DNA of 64,000 bases from Dechloromonas agitata is5 (GCF_000519045.1 NZ_KI912532.1:1178001-1242000); one strand, 5' to 3'. Counted from the first letter of the stretch, positions 41,482-50,796 are shown. The notes: generated from the letters alone by a model not told the origin. Made by a program: numbers and translations.

Positions 41482-41897
41482 CCCCGTGGGTACGGTCCTA
41501 GCCTTCGACTTTGGCGAAAAGCGCATTGGCGTTGCCACCGGCGAAACCCTGCTCGGCAGCGCTCATCCGCTGACCGTTATCCACGCCGAGTCGAACGACG
41601 ACCGCTTTGCGGCCATCGGCAAGCTGATTGACGAATGGCAGCCGGAACGCCTGGTCGTCGGCCTGCCGACCCACGCCGATGGCACACCCCACGAAATGAC
41701 CCGCCTGGCCAGCAAGTTCGGCGAGCGCCTGGTTCGACGTTTCAATCTGCCGGTTTCCTACGCCGACGAACGCCTGACCTCGCTCGACGCCGAGGCCCGC
41801 CTGCGGGAAACCGGTCGCAACAGCAAATCCGCCAAACCGCTGCTTGATGCGGTGGCGGCGCAACTCATCCTTCAAACCTGGTTCGAAAGCGCGCAGC

Positions 41898-41926
<29 letters not shown>
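41474..41926 (+). CDS. ruvX: Putative pre-16S rRNA nuclease / Holliday junction resolvase-like YqgF
   Basis: A 150-residue RNase H-fold protein. [12 protein letters not shown] near 9-20 carries the first catalytic Asp, [10 protein letters not shown] near 60-69 the Glu-side strand loop, and [15 protein letters not shown] near 95-109 the third site. YqgF processes 16S rRNA 5' ends in E. coli; the junction resolvase name is historical. It overlaps yqgE by 8 bases and pyrR by 29, so the genes form one compact operon. Confidence 0.94.
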
Positions 41927-42399
<473 letters not shown>

Positions 42400-42407
<8 letters not shown>

Positions 42408-43359
42408 CCCGCAGTTGAACAAGCACGGCGAACTCGCCCATCTGCTGTCCATCGAAGGCCTGCCCAAGGCCATCCTGAACCAGATTCTCGATACCGCCGA
42501 GTCCTTCATGGAAGTCTCGGCGCGCGAGGTCAAGAAGGTGCCGCTGCTGCGCGGCAAGAGCGTCTTCAACCTGTTTTTCGAGAACTCGACGCGCACCCGC
42601 ACCACCTTCGAAATCGCCGCCAAGCGGCTGAGCGCCGATGTCATCAATCTCGACATCAACAAGTCGTCGACGGCCAAGGGCGAGACCTTGCTCGATACCA
42701 TCGACAACCTGTGCGCCATGCACGCCAACCTGTTCGTTGTGCGCCATGCGTCGAGCGGGGCGCCCTACCTGATCGCCGAGCACCTGCAGCGTACCGGCCG
42801 CGACGACATCCACGTCGTCAATGCCGGCGATGGCCGGCACGCCCACCCGACGCAGGGCCTGCTCGACATGTACACCATCCGTCACTACAAGAAGGACTTC
42901 ACGCAACTGCGGGTGGCCATTGTCGGTGACATCCTGCACTCCCGCGTCGCCCGCTCCGACATCCATGCGCTGACCACGCTCGGCGTCCCGGAAGTGCGCG
43001 CCATCGGCCCGGAAACGCTGTTGCCGAAGTACATGGACAAGCTCGGCGTGCATGTCTTCCACGACATGAACGAAGGCCTCAAGGATTGCGACGTGATCAT
43101 CATGCTGCGCCTGCAGAACGAGCGCATGAACGGCGCCCTGCTGCCCTCGGCCGGCGAATACTTCCGCCACTACGGCCTGACGCCGCAAAAACTGGCGCTG
43201 GCCAAGCCGGACGCCATCGTGATGCACCCGGGGCCGATGAACCGGGGGGTCGAAATCCATTCCGCCGTGGCCGATGGCGCGCAAGCGGTGATCCTGCCGC
43301 AGGTCACCTTCGGCATTGCGGTTCGCATGGCCGTCATGAGCATCGTTGCGGGGAACTGA
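42400..43359 (+). CDS. pyrB: Aspartate carbamoyltransferase catalytic chain
   Basis: PyrB condenses carbamoyl phosphate with aspartate, the committed pyrimidine step. The 319-residue protein has [13 protein letters not shown] near 59-71 with the carbamoyl-phosphate loop STRTR at 63-67, KGETLLDT near 92, [12 protein letters not shown] near 149-160, and [12 protein letters not shown] near 276-287. No pyrI regulatory subunit gene is present. The next gene is an apparently inactive dihydroorotase homologue, matching the class A ATCase arrangement of Pseudomonas, where the two proteins form a complex. Confidence 0.97.
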
Positions 43360-43361
43360 AC

Positions 43362-44618
43362 ATGAATATCGAAATCAAGAACGGCCGCGTCATTGATCCG
43401 AAGCACGGGGTCGACCAGCACCACACCTCCCTGTTCGTGGCCGAAGGCACGGTCATCGGCATGGGGGCGACGCCGGCCGGCTTTGTCGCCGATCAGACCA
43501 TCGATGCGACCGGCTGTGTCGTCTGCCCCGGCCTGATCGACCTCGGCGCCCGCCTCAATTCCATCGAAGCCGAGCTGGCGGCGGCTGTTGCCGGCGGCGT
43601 GACTTCCGTCGTCGTGCCGCCGGATGCCGATCCCCCGCTCGACGAACCGGAGTTGGCCGACCGCCTGGTACATCGCGGCGATGAAATCGGCAAGGCCCGC
43701 GTGTTGCCGCTCGGCGCCCTGACGCTCGGCCTCAAGGGCGAGCGTCTGGCCGAACTGGCCGGCTTGAAGAAGGCCGGCTGCGTGGCCTTTTCGCAGGCCA
43801 ACAAGCCGGTGGTCGATACTGAAGCGCTGCTGCGCGCCATGGAATACGCCGCCACTTTTGATTTTGCCGTCTGGCTGCAGCCGCAGGATTACTGGCTGTC
43901 ACGCAACGGCATCGCGCACGAGGGCGAAGTGGCCAGCCGTCTTGGTCTGGCCGGCATCCCGGTTGCCGCCGAAACCATTGCCATCGGCACCATCATCCAG
44001 TTGGTGCGGATCACCGGCTGTCGCGTGCATCTGACCCGCATCTCGTCGGCCGCCGGCATGCAACTGGTGCATCGCGCCCAGCACGACGGGCTGCCGATCA
44101 CCTGCGACGTTGGCGTGCATCACCTGCTGCTCACCGAAAACGATATCGGATACTTCAATCCGCACGCCCGTTTCTGCCCGCCGCTGCGTGCCCAGGAAGA
44201 TCGTCAGGCCTTGTCGGATTCCGTTGCCGCCGGCTGGGCTGCCATCTGCTCCGACCACACGCCGGTTGGTGCCGACGACAAGCTGCTGCCTTTTGGCGAA
44301 GCCAAGCCGGGCGCCACCGGCCTTGAGGTGCTGTTGCCGCTAACCCTGAAATGGGCCGAGGCAGCACAGGTCGACCTGCCGACCGCGCTGGCCCGCATCA
44401 CCGCCATGCCTGCCCGGGTTCTCGGTTCGTCGGCAGGCAGCCTGGCGGTCGGCACGAATGCCGATATTTGCGTCTTCGATCCGGCGGCGACCTGGCAACT
44501 GGCACCGGAGGCCCTGAAGAGTCGCGGCAAGAACTCCCCCTGGCAGGGTTACATGATGAGCGGCCAGGTCAGGGCGACGCTGGTCGGTGGACGGATGGTC
44601 TACCAGGCACAGCAATAA
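43362..44618 (+). CDS. pyrC: Dihydroorotase-like protein PyrC', probably non-catalytic
   Basis: A 418-residue amidohydrolase-fold protein, two bases after pyrB. Active dihydroorotases have a DxHxH metal site after the PGLID motif; here that segment reads CPGLIDLGARLN, without either histidine. The later metal-ligand region reads HLTRISSAAG, with Arg where a ligand His is expected, though SDHTP keeps the catalytic Asp. These losses match Pseudomonas PyrC', which is inactive but needed to assemble ATCase with PyrB. A working dihydroorotase should be encoded elsewhere. Start chosen at ATG 43362. A terminator hairpin follows. Confidence 0.93.
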   Translation: MNIEIKNGRVIDPKHGVDQHHTSLFVAEGTVIGMGATPAGFVADQTIDATGCVVCPGLIDLGARLNSIEAELAAAVAGGVTSVVVPPDADPPLDEPELADRLVHRGDEIGKARVLPLGALTLGLKGERLAELAGLKKAGCVAFSQANKPVVDTEALLRAMEYAATFDFAVWLQPQDYWLSRNGIAHEGEVASRLGLAGIPVAAETIAIGTIIQLVRITGCRVHLTRISSAAGMQLVHRAQHDGLPITCDVGVHHLLLTENDIGYFNPHARFCPPLRAQEDRQALSDSVAAGWAAICSDHTPVGADDKLLPFGEAKPGATGLEVLLPLTLKWAEAAQVDLPTALARITAMPARVLGSSAGSLAVGTNADICVFDPAATWQLAPEALKSRGKNSPWQGYMMSGQVRATLVGGRMVYQAQQ

Positions 44619-44625
44619 TCCACAT

Positions 44626-44640
44626 GGAATAATTTATTCC
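44626..44640. promoter_or_regulatory. Small perfect dyad between pyrC and its terminator
   Basis: GGAATAA (44626-44632) and TTATTCC (44634-44640) are exact reverse complements around one T. It lies eight bases after the pyrC stop. It may be a protein-binding site or chance symmetry in an AT-rich gap. Confidence 0.3.
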
Positions 44641-44656
44641 GTTTGCATTAAAATGA

Positions 44657-44696
44657 AGCGGCCTCGCCGGCCTGTCCGGCGAGGCCGCTGTCTTTT
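44657..44696 (+). terminator. Rho-independent terminator of the pyr operon
   Basis: AGCGGCCTCGCCGG (44657-44670) pairs perfectly with CCGGCGAGGCCGCT (44676-44689) over a five-base loop; GTCTTTT follows. Confidence 0.88.
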
Positions 44697-44732
44697 GCAA
44701 ACCGATAATTTTCCATTGAGGAGGAGCACCCG

Positions 44733-45014
44733 ATGAAACGTCTGTTGAGCCTGATTCTTGTCCTGTTTTCCAGCATCAGCCTGGCCTATGCCACAGTCAA
44801 CCTGAATACCGCCACCGTCGAGGAATTGGACGGCGTCAAGGGGATTGGCCCGAGCAAGGCCAAGGCCATTGTTGATTACCGCAGCAAGAATGGTCCTTTC
44901 AAATCGGTGGATGATCTGAAGGGCGTCAAGGGATTCGGGGAGAAGAGCGTGGCGCGCTTGCGTGGCGAACTGACCGTCGGCGAAGGCGGCGCCAAGGGGG
45001 CAGCGAAAAAATAA
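44733..45014 (+). CDS. comEA: ComEA-family helix-hairpin-helix DNA-binding protein
   Basis: A 93-residue secreted protein: signal peptide (about 1-20, LILVLFSSISLAYA) followed by two helix-hairpin-helix motifs, VKGIGPSKAKAIV near 35-47 and VKGFGEKSVARLR near 65-77. ComEA proteins hold incoming DNA in the periplasm during natural transformation, working with type IV pili to pull DNA in. GAGGAGGAG-like ribosome site precedes the ATG. It stands alone between two terminators. Pil genes elsewhere in the window make DNA uptake plausible, but comEC is not here. Confidence 0.93.
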   Translation: MKRLLSLILVLFSSISLAYATVNLNTATVEELDGVKGIGPSKAKAIVDYRSKNGPFKSVDDLKGVKGFGEKSVARLRGELTVGEGGAKGAAKK

Positions 45015-45038
45015 GCCCGCTTCGGGGGTGGCAGGAAA

Positions 45039-45066
45039 AGCGGCTGCTTCGGCAGCCGCTGTTGTT
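45039..45066 (+). terminator. Terminator of comEA
   Basis: AGCGGCTGC (45039-45047) pairs with GCAGCCGCT (45052-45060) over a stable TTCG tetraloop; GTTGTT follows. It sits against the convergent yggU stop and may serve both directions. Confidence 0.8.
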
Positions 45067-45357
45067 CTAGCCGGCCAGTCCGGCAACCTGCTCGGGGAGC
45101 GCACCGGTAACTTCCAGTACCTTGCGCCGCGAGGTTTGGCCGCTCTTCAGGCAGACAGCCGATTTGGGTAGCGCCAGGGTGTCGGCAATGAAGCGGATCA
45201 GCGCCTCGTTCGCCTTGCCGTCCACCGGGGGGGCGGCAAGACGGATTTTCAGCGCCTCGCCATGCAGCCCGGCGAATTCGGTTTTCTTCGCGCCGGGCTG
45301 GATGTGCAGGGTCAGCGTGATGCGGCCGTCGCCCGCCGCACGGTACCAGTCGCTCAC
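45067..45357 (-). CDS. DUF167/YggU family protein
   Basis: A 96-residue UPF0235 protein with the family core HIQPGAKKTEF near 18-28 and PPVDGKANEALI near 42-53. Function is not established. It overlaps yggT by four bases and is the last gene of the yggS-proC-yggT-yggU minus-strand operon, a widespread conserved order. Confidence 0.93.
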   Translation of the reverse strand: MSDWYRAAGDGRITLTLHIQPGAKKTEFAGLHGEALKIRLAAPPVDGKANEALIRFIADTLALPKSAVCLKSGQTSRRKVLEVTGALPEQVAGLAG

Positions 45358-45887
45358 AGGAACATCAGGACCACTTGCAGCAGCAGGATGGCGACCAGCG
45401 GCGACAGGTCGATGCCCGAAATGGTCGGAATGATGCGGCGAATCGGGTCAAGGACGGGCCGGGTGAGTTGGTAAGCCGGCGCGGTGAGCGGCGAATACGG
45501 GTTGATCCACGACAGGACGGCCTGCAGGATCAAGGCGCCGATGAAAATATAGACAGCCAGGCGGAGCAGGGCGCGGAGGGCAAACCACAGCACCATCAGG
45601 GCCAGCGTGCCGCCATCAGTGTTGATGGATGGGCCGGCCAGGCCGAGCAGGATGCCGGAAAACGCCAGCTGCACGCCAAGCGCCGCAATCAGGCTGGCCC
45701 AGTCGAAGCCGCCCAGGCCGGGGATGAAACGACGCAGCGGCTTGATCGCCCAGTTGGTCAACTTGACGACGAAGTCACCGATCTGCCCGGCAAACGACAC
45801 GCGCATCGCCTGCATCAGGAAACGCAGCAGGAAGAGCGTGCAGAAAAAACTGGCGACGGCATCGAGCAGGAAGGTGATGGCCTGCAT
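45354..45887 (-). CDS. YggT family membrane protein
   Basis: A 177-residue inner-membrane protein made of two YggT repeats, each with two hydrophobic helices and a conserved Arg/Pro loop (PLRRFIPGLGG near 50-60 and DPIRRIIPTISG near 147-158). Linked in other bacteria to osmotic shock tolerance and membrane organisation, but not well defined. It overlaps proC by one base and yggU by four. Confidence 0.93.
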   Translation of the reverse strand: MQAITFLLDAVASFFCTLFLLRFLMQAMRVSFAGQIGDFVVKLTNWAIKPLRRFIPGLGGFDWASLIAALGVQLAFSGILLGLAGPSINTDGGTLALMVLWFALRALLRLAVYIFIGALILQAVLSWINPYSPLTAPAYQLTRPVLDPIRRIIPTISGIDLSPLVAILLLQVVLMFL

Positions 45888-46699
45888 CAGCCGGCTCCGA
45901 GCAGCTTGCCAAGTTCCTGGCCACGTGCCTCGGCCGCCTTGCAGCCAGCGACGATGCCTTCCTTGACGCCGCGTTCGGCCATCACCTTGAGTGCGGCTTC
46001 GGTCGTGCCGCCCTTGGAGGTGACGCGCTCGCGCAGGATCGAAGCCGGCTCGCTCGATTGCGCAGCCAGCGCAGCAGCACCCTGCACGGTTTCGATGGCC
46101 AGTTGGCGGCCCTGTTCCGGCGTGAAGCCGAGTTCGGCAGCCGCCTGCTGCAGAGCCTCGATGAACAGGAAGACATAGGCCGGGCCGCTGCCGGAAAGGG
46201 CAGTCACGCCGTCGATCTTGGCTTCATCGTCGATCCATACCGTGGTGCCGACAGCCTTCAACACGCGGTCAGCGGCAGCGCGCTGCTCGGCCGTTACTTC
46301 CGGCAAGGCGCACAGGCCGGTGATGCCGGCACCGATCAGGGCCGGTGTGTTCGGCATGCAGCGGACGATGGTGCGATGGCCGCCCAGCCAGCGCGAGAGG
46401 GCTGCCATGTCGAGTCCGGCGGCGATGCTGATGACCAGCGCGTTGCCGAGTTTGCCGACGAGTGGGGCGACGGCTTCCTTCATCTGCTGCGGCTTGACAG
46501 CCAGCACCAGGATATCCGGCGCGGTGGGCGCGGTTACAGCGCTGGCGTGGCAGGTCACGCCATAGCTGGCGCTCAGCTTGGCGCGCGCTTCGGCGCCGAG
46601 GTCGATCACGTCGATGTCGCTGGCCGTGAAGCCCTGCTTGACCATGCCGCCGATCAGGGCGTTGGCCATGTTGCCGCCGCCGAGGAAAACAATTTTCAT
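45887..46699 (-). CDS. proC: Pyrroline-5-carboxylate reductase
   Basis: ProC reduces pyrroline-5-carboxylate to proline with NADPH. The 270-residue protein begins MKIVFLGGGNMANALIGG, the dinucleotide-binding loop. C-terminal hallmarks are ALSGSGPAYVFLFIEAL near 163-179, and the RERVTSKGGTTEAAL segment near 232-246. It overlaps yggS by four bases and yggT by one. Confidence 0.97.
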   Translation of the reverse strand: MKIVFLGGGNMANALIGGMVKQGFTASDIDVIDLGAEARAKLSASYGVTCHASAVTAPTAPDILVLAVKPQQMKEAVAPLVGKLGNALVISIAAGLDMAALSRWLGGHRTIVRCMPNTPALIGAGITGLCALPEVTAEQRAAADRVLKAVGTTVWIDDEAKIDGVTALSGSGPAYVFLFIEALQQAAAELGFTPEQGRQLAIETVQGAAALAAQSSEPASILRERVTSKGGTTEAALKVMAERGVKEGIVAGCKAAEARGQELGKLLGAG

Positions 46700-47385
46700 C
46701 TGTAGTTTCTTTCACCAAAAATGGCCGTGCCGATGCGGACGATGGTCGCGCCTTCGGCGACGGCAGCTTCGAGATCGTGGGACATGCCCATGGAAAGGGT
46801 ATCGAGCGGCAGGCCGGCGGCGCAAATCTGCTCGCTCAGTTCGCGCAGTTTGCGGAAGGGGATGTGCTGTGCCTGCGGGTCGTCGGTTGGCTCGGGAATC
46901 GCCATCAGGCCCCGCAACTGCAGGCCGGGCAGGGCGGCGACGGCACGGCACAGAGCGAGCGCTTCGTCCGGAGCGCAGCCGCTCTTGCTCGCCTCACCGG
47001 ACACATTGACCTGCACGCAGACCTGCAGTGGCGACAGGTAGGTCGGGCGCTGCGCCGACAGCCGTTCGGCGATTTTCAGGCGGTCGATGGAGTGCACCCA
47101 GTCAAAGTGTTCGGCGACCGGTTTGGTCTTGTTGCTCTGCAGCGGGCCGATGAAATGCCACTCCAGATGTCGGCCGGTGACGGCGGCGATCTTGTCGATG
47201 CCTTCCTGCACGTAATTCTCACCGAAAGCACGCTGGCCGGCATCGGCTGCATCGAGCACGCAGGCCAGCGGCCAGGTCTTGCTGACGGCCAGCAGACGGA
47301 CGGCATCGGGGGAACGGCCGACAGCCGCTGCTGCATGGGAAATCCGGGCCTGGACGGCTTGCAGGTTGTCGGCGATTGCGCTCAT
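46696..47385 (-). CDS. yggS: YggS/PLPBP family pyridoxal-phosphate homeostasis protein
   Basis: A 229-residue single-domain TIM-barrel protein that carries PLP and helps regulate B6 vitamer and amino-acid pools. Lys36 in LLAVSKTWPL is the PLP lysine; WHFIGPLQSNK near 75-85 and LSMGMSHDLEAAV near 199-211 bind the phosphate. First gene of the yggS-proC-yggT-yggU operon; the start is 57 bases from the divergent pilT start. Confidence 0.96.
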   Translation of the reverse strand: MSAIADNLQAVQARISHAAAAVGRSPDAVRLLAVSKTWPLACVLDAADAGQRAFGENYVQEGIDKIAAVTGRHLEWHFIGPLQSNKTKPVAEHFDWVHSIDRLKIAERLSAQRPTYLSPLQVCVQVNVSGEASKSGCAPDEALALCRAVAALPGLQLRGLMAIPEPTDDPQAQHIPFRKLRELSEQICAAGLPLDTLSMGMSHDLEAAVAEGATIVRIGTAIFGERNYR

Positions 47386-47442
47386 AATCCATTAGGAATT
47401 AACAACAATTCAAAGTATACACGCGCGCCGAGGACGATCCGC

Positions 47443-48486
47443 ATGGACATCACCGAACTGCTGGCCTTCAGTGTCAAGAACAAGGCCTCCGATCTTCACC
47501 TGTCTTCCGGCCTGCCGCCGATGATTCGTGTCCATGGCGACGTTCGCCGCATCAACCTGCCGGCGATGGAGCACAAGGATGTGCACGGCATGGTGTACGA
47601 CATCATGAACGACGGTCAGCGCAAGGTATACGAAGAGACGCTGGAGTGCGACTTTTCCTTCGAAATTCCGAACCTGGCGCGCTTCCGGGTTAATGCCTTC
47701 AACCAGCAGCGCGGTGCTGCTGCTGTTTTCCGGACCATTCCGTCCAAGGTGCTGACCCTGGAGGAGTTGAATGCGCCGAAGATCTTCAAGGAAATTTCCG
47801 AATACCCGCGCGGCATCGTGCTGGTCACCGGGCCGACCGGTTCCGGCAAGTCGACGACGCTGGCCGGCATGGTCAATCACATCAATGAGAACGAATACGG
47901 TCACATCCTGACGGTCGAAGACCCGATCGAGTTCGTCCATGAGTCGAAGAAGTGCCTGATCAACCAGCGCGAAGTCGGCCCGCATACGCTGTCCTTCGCC
48001 AACGCCTTGCGCTCGGCGCTGCGCGAAGACCCGGATGTCATCCTGGTCGGCGAAATGCGCGACCTGGAGACCATCCGCCTCGCGCTGACGGCAGCCGAAA
48101 CCGGCCACTTGGTGTTCGGCACCTTGCACACCTCGTCGGCGGCCAAGACGGTGGACCGCGTGGTCGACGTCTTCCCGGCGGCGGAAAAGGAAATGGTGCG
48201 CGCCATGCTGTCGGAGTCGCTGCGCGCCGTCATCTCGCAGACCCTGTTGAAGACCAAGGATGGCAACGGTCGGGTCGCGGCGCATGAAATCATGATCGGC
48301 ACGCCGGCTATCCGCAACCTGATTCGCGAGAACAAGATCGCGCAGATGTACTCGGCCATCCAGACCGGCCAGAACTTCGGCATGCAGACGCTCGACCAGA
48401 ACCTGATCGACCTGGTCCGCCGCAATGTCGTGTCGAGTGCCGAGGCGCGCTACAAGGCGGCCAACAAGGATGCCTTCCCGGCTTGA
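47443..48486 (+). CDS. pilT: Type IV pilus retraction ATPase PilT
   Basis: A 347-residue secretion-type ATPase that powers pilus retraction and twitching. N-terminal PAS-like domain (SDLHLSSGLPP near 16-26), Walker A GPTGSGKST at 130-138, the Asp box VEDPIEFVH near 160, Walker B VILVGEMRD near 196-204 and the His box TGHLVFGTLHTSSAA near 217-231. The AIRNLIRE motif near 286-293 is diagnostic for PilT. An upstream open frame of over 200 codons is antisense to yggS and not real. A GTATAC-centred AT-rich patch near 47416 may hold the promoter. Confidence 0.98.
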   Translation: MDITELLAFSVKNKASDLHLSSGLPPMIRVHGDVRRINLPAMEHKDVHGMVYDIMNDGQRKVYEETLECDFSFEIPNLARFRVNAFNQQRGAAAVFRTIPSKVLTLEELNAPKIFKEISEYPRGIVLVTGPTGSGKSTTLAGMVNHINENEYGHILTVEDPIEFVHESKKCLINQREVGPHTLSFANALRSALREDPDVILVGEMRDLETIRLALTAAETGHLVFGTLHTSSAAKTVDRVVDVFPAAEKEMVRAMLSESLRAVISQTLLKTKDGNGRVAAHEIMIGTPAIRNLIRENKIAQMYSAIQTGQNFGMQTLDQNLIDLVRRNVVSSAEARYKAANKDAFPA

Positions 48487-48520
48487 TCCGGGGAGTTGAC
48501 AGAACAAACGAGGGGAAACC

Positions 48521-49657
48521 ATGGAACGCGATCAGGCAATGAAATTCATGCACGATCTTCTGCGCCTGATGGCCCAGAAGAAAGGCTCTGACCTCTTCAT
48601 CACCGCGGGCTTCCCGCCGGCGATCAAGATCGACGGCAAGATCACGCCGGTCTCGAACCAGGTGCTGAGTTCGCAGCACACCGCGGAACTGGCGCGGTCG
48701 ATCATGAATGACCGCCAGGCGGCCGAATTCGAAGCGACCAAGGAGTGCAACTTCGCCATTTCGCCGGCCGGCATCGGCCGCTTCCGGGTCAATACGTTGG
48801 TTCAGCAAGGGCGCGTCGGCGTCGTCTGCCGGACCATCAACATGACCATCCCGACCCTCGACGAGCTGCTGCTACCGCCGGTCCTGAAAGATCTGGCGAT
48901 GACCAAGCGCGGCCTGATCATCTTCGTCGGCGGTACCGGCACCGGCAAGACGACCTCGCTGGCGGCGCTGGTCGATTACCGCAACGAGAACTCCTACGGC
49001 CACATCATCACCATCGAAGACCCGATCGAGTACGTGCACGAGCACAAGAACTGCATCGTCACGCAGCGCGAAGTCGGGGTCGATACCGACGACTGGGGGC
49101 CGGCCCTGAAGAACACGCTGCGCCAGGCGCCGGACGTCATCCTGATGGGCGAAATCCGCGACCGCGACACCATGGACTACGCCATCGCCTTCGCCGAAAC
49201 CGGCCACCTGGCGCTGGCCACGCTGCACGCCAACAGTGCCAACCAGGCGATCGACCGCATCATCAACTTCTTCCCGGAAGAGCGTCGCCAGCAGTTGCTG
49301 ATGGACCTGTCGCTCAACCTGCGTGCCATGGTTTCGCAGCGCCTGATTCCGAAGAAGGACGGCAAGGGCCGGATCGCGGCCATTGAAGTGATGCTCAACT
49401 CGCCGCTGATTTCCGACCTGATCTTCAAGGGCGAGGTGCACGAGATCAAGGAAATCATGAAGAAATCGCGTGAGCTCGGCATGCAGACGTTCGACCAGGC
49501 GCTGTTCGACCTCTACGAGGCGGGCAAGATCACCTACGAGGACGCCCTGCGCAACGCCGATTCGCTGAACGACCTGCGCCTGCAGATCAAGCTGCACGGC
49601 AAGGAGTCCAAGGACCGTGATCTGACCACGGGTATCGGCCATCTCGATATCGTCTGA
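48521..49657 (+). CDS. pilU: Type IV pilus accessory retraction ATPase PilU
   Basis: A 378-residue PilT paralogue that assists retraction under load. N-terminal SDLFITAGFPP near 23-33, Walker A GGTGTGKTT at 137-145, IEDPIEYVHEH near 167, Walker B VILMGEIRDRDT near 205-216, and TGHLALATLHANSANQAIDR near 225-244. It follows pilT by 34 bases, with GGGGAAA as ribosome site. Together with the Pil-Chp operon 8 kb away this gives the signalling and retraction arms of twitching motility; pilin and assembly genes are not in the window. Confidence 0.97.
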   Translation: MERDQAMKFMHDLLRLMAQKKGSDLFITAGFPPAIKIDGKITPVSNQVLSSQHTAELARSIMNDRQAAEFEATKECNFAISPAGIGRFRVNTLVQQGRVGVVCRTINMTIPTLDELLLPPVLKDLAMTKRGLIIFVGGTGTGKTTSLAALVDYRNENSYGHIITIEDPIEYVHEHKNCIVTQREVGVDTDDWGPALKNTLRQAPDVILMGEIRDRDTMDYAIAFAETGHLALATLHANSANQAIDRIINFFPEERRQQLLMDLSLNLRAMVSQRLIPKKDGKGRIAAIEVMLNSPLISDLIFKGEVHEIKEIMKKSRELGMQTFDQALFDLYEAGKITYEDALRNADSLNDLRLQIKLHGKESKDRDLTTGIGHLDIV

Positions 49658-49675
49658 TTTTTGAGGGAGACCGCC

Positions 49676-50362
49676 ATGCGTCGCCTGTTGCAGCCTGTCT
49701 TCGTTCTTGTCCTGAGCCTGGCCACCACGCTGGTCCAGGCCGGGGCGCTCGATGCCATTTCGACTGGCGATGCGTCGGCCGGTGTCAAGGAGGCGCTCAA
49801 CAAGGGCGCGGATTACGCGGTGGCCTCGCTGGGCAGGAATGGTGGATTCCTGGGCAACGACAAGGTGAAGATTCCGTTGCCCGGGTACCTGCAAAAGGCC
49901 GAGTCGGCCCTGCGCATGTTCGGTATGGGCAAGCAGGCCGACCAACTGGTCGAAACCATGAACCACGCCGCCGAGAATGCCGTGGCAGTGGCCAAACCGG
50001 TGCTCGTCGAGTCGATCAGGAAAATGAGCGTGCAGGACGCCAAGGGTATCCTGACCGGCGGTGAGGACAGCGTGACCCAGTATTTCAAGCGCACCTCGAC
50101 CGAGCAGCTGACGGCGAAGTTCATGCCCATCGTCAAGAAGGAAACCGGCAAGCTGCAACTGGCGGAACAGTACAACAAGTTCGCCGGCAAGGCGGCGAGC
50201 GCTGGCTTGATCGAGCAGAAGGATGCCGACATCGACAGCTATGTCACGCAGAAGGCGATGGACGGCCTGTTCCTGATGATTGCCGAAGAAGAGAAGAAGT
50301 TGCGCGCCAATCCGGTCGGCGCCGGCAGCGACCTGCTGAAGAAGGTGTTCGGCGCCCTCTAA
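49676..50362 (+). CDS. DUF4197 domain secreted protein
   Basis: A 228-residue protein with a signal peptide (about 1-23, cut after LVQA) and a DUF4197 domain filling the rest: GVKEALNKGADYAV near 36-49, VKIPLPGYLQKAE near 63-75 and KDADIDSYVTQKAMDGLFLMI near 182-202 (shown in part). Family function is unknown; members are probably periplasmic helical proteins. GAGGGAGA precedes the ATG at 49676. It follows pilU by 18 bases and may be cotranscribed, but similar genes are not generally tied to pili. Confidence 0.88.
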   Translation: MRRLLQPVFVLVLSLATTLVQAGALDAISTGDASAGVKEALNKGADYAVASLGRNGGFLGNDKVKIPLPGYLQKAESALRMFGMGKQADQLVETMNHAAENAVAVAKPVLVESIRKMSVQDAKGILTGGEDSVTQYFKRTSTEQLTAKFMPIVKKETGKLQLAEQYNKFAGKAASAGLIEQKDADIDSYVTQKAMDGLFLMIAEEEKKLRANPVGAGSDLLKKVFGAL

Positions 50363-50407
50363 AGCTTCTGGCGGCGGCGGTCGTAATTGGGGACAAGGAG
50401 TCCCTGC

Positions 50408-50728
50408 ATGAAACTGCCCAGCCTCGCCTCGACCACGCGACGTCCGACCCGGGAGTCGGTCGAGCGCGTCCAGCAGGTGGCCCACGAGCGCATACGGCGT
50501 GTCGAGTCGATGGAAGGCATCGAGGGCGACCGGCAGCGTAGTTTGCGTCAGGAACTCGACGAAATCGAACCAGCGGCCATGGCACCTTTCGAAGGGCAGG
50601 CGGAGATCCTGCGCGAGACCAGTTCGGTGGCGGCCCAACTGCTTGCGCTGGGCGCCGCCGCCGACGACCTGATCAAGGCGGATGACCTGCCCCGGGCGGT
50701 CGTGCCGCAGGTGGACGATTCGGCCTGA
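50408..50728 (+). CDS. Small hypothetical protein, helical and charged
   Basis: I do not recognise this 106-residue protein. An AAGGAG ribosome site (50395-50400) lies eight bases before the ATG, which favours a real gene. It has no signal peptide or membrane helix. Residues 15-100 look amphipathic and alpha-helical, rich in Arg/Glu (ESVERVQQVAHERIRRVES), and the C-terminus is acidic. It lies 45 bases after the DUF4197 gene and before a hairpin upstream of rep. Codon use resembles its neighbours. Confidence 0.65.
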   Translation: MKLPSLASTTRRPTRESVERVQQVAHERIRRVESMEGIEGDRQRSLRQELDEIEPAAMAPFEGQAEILRETSSVAAQLLALGAAADDLIKADDLPRAVVPQVDDSA

Positions 50729-50771
50729 GCCGGCGCTTCGGGCGACTCCCTGGGCGCTCTGCCGAGTGGGT

Positions 50772-50777
50772 TAAAAT
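50772..50777 (+). promoter_or_regulatory. Possible -10 element upstream of rep
   Basis: TAAAAT followed by CGGCCG lies 61 bases before the rep ATG. The spacing to any -35 is unclear. A hairpin (50797-50819) would fall just downstream of the start of transcription. Confidence 0.3.
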
Positions 50778-50796
50778 CGGCCGATTCCCATCTTTT

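Noticed and set aside
44649..44654. TAAAAT as a comEA promoter -10
   Set aside because: The strong pyr terminator begins three bases later and would stop any transcript from it.
46777..47442. An extended N-terminus for pilT
   Set aside because: It is antisense to yggS; PilT proteins begin at MDITELL.
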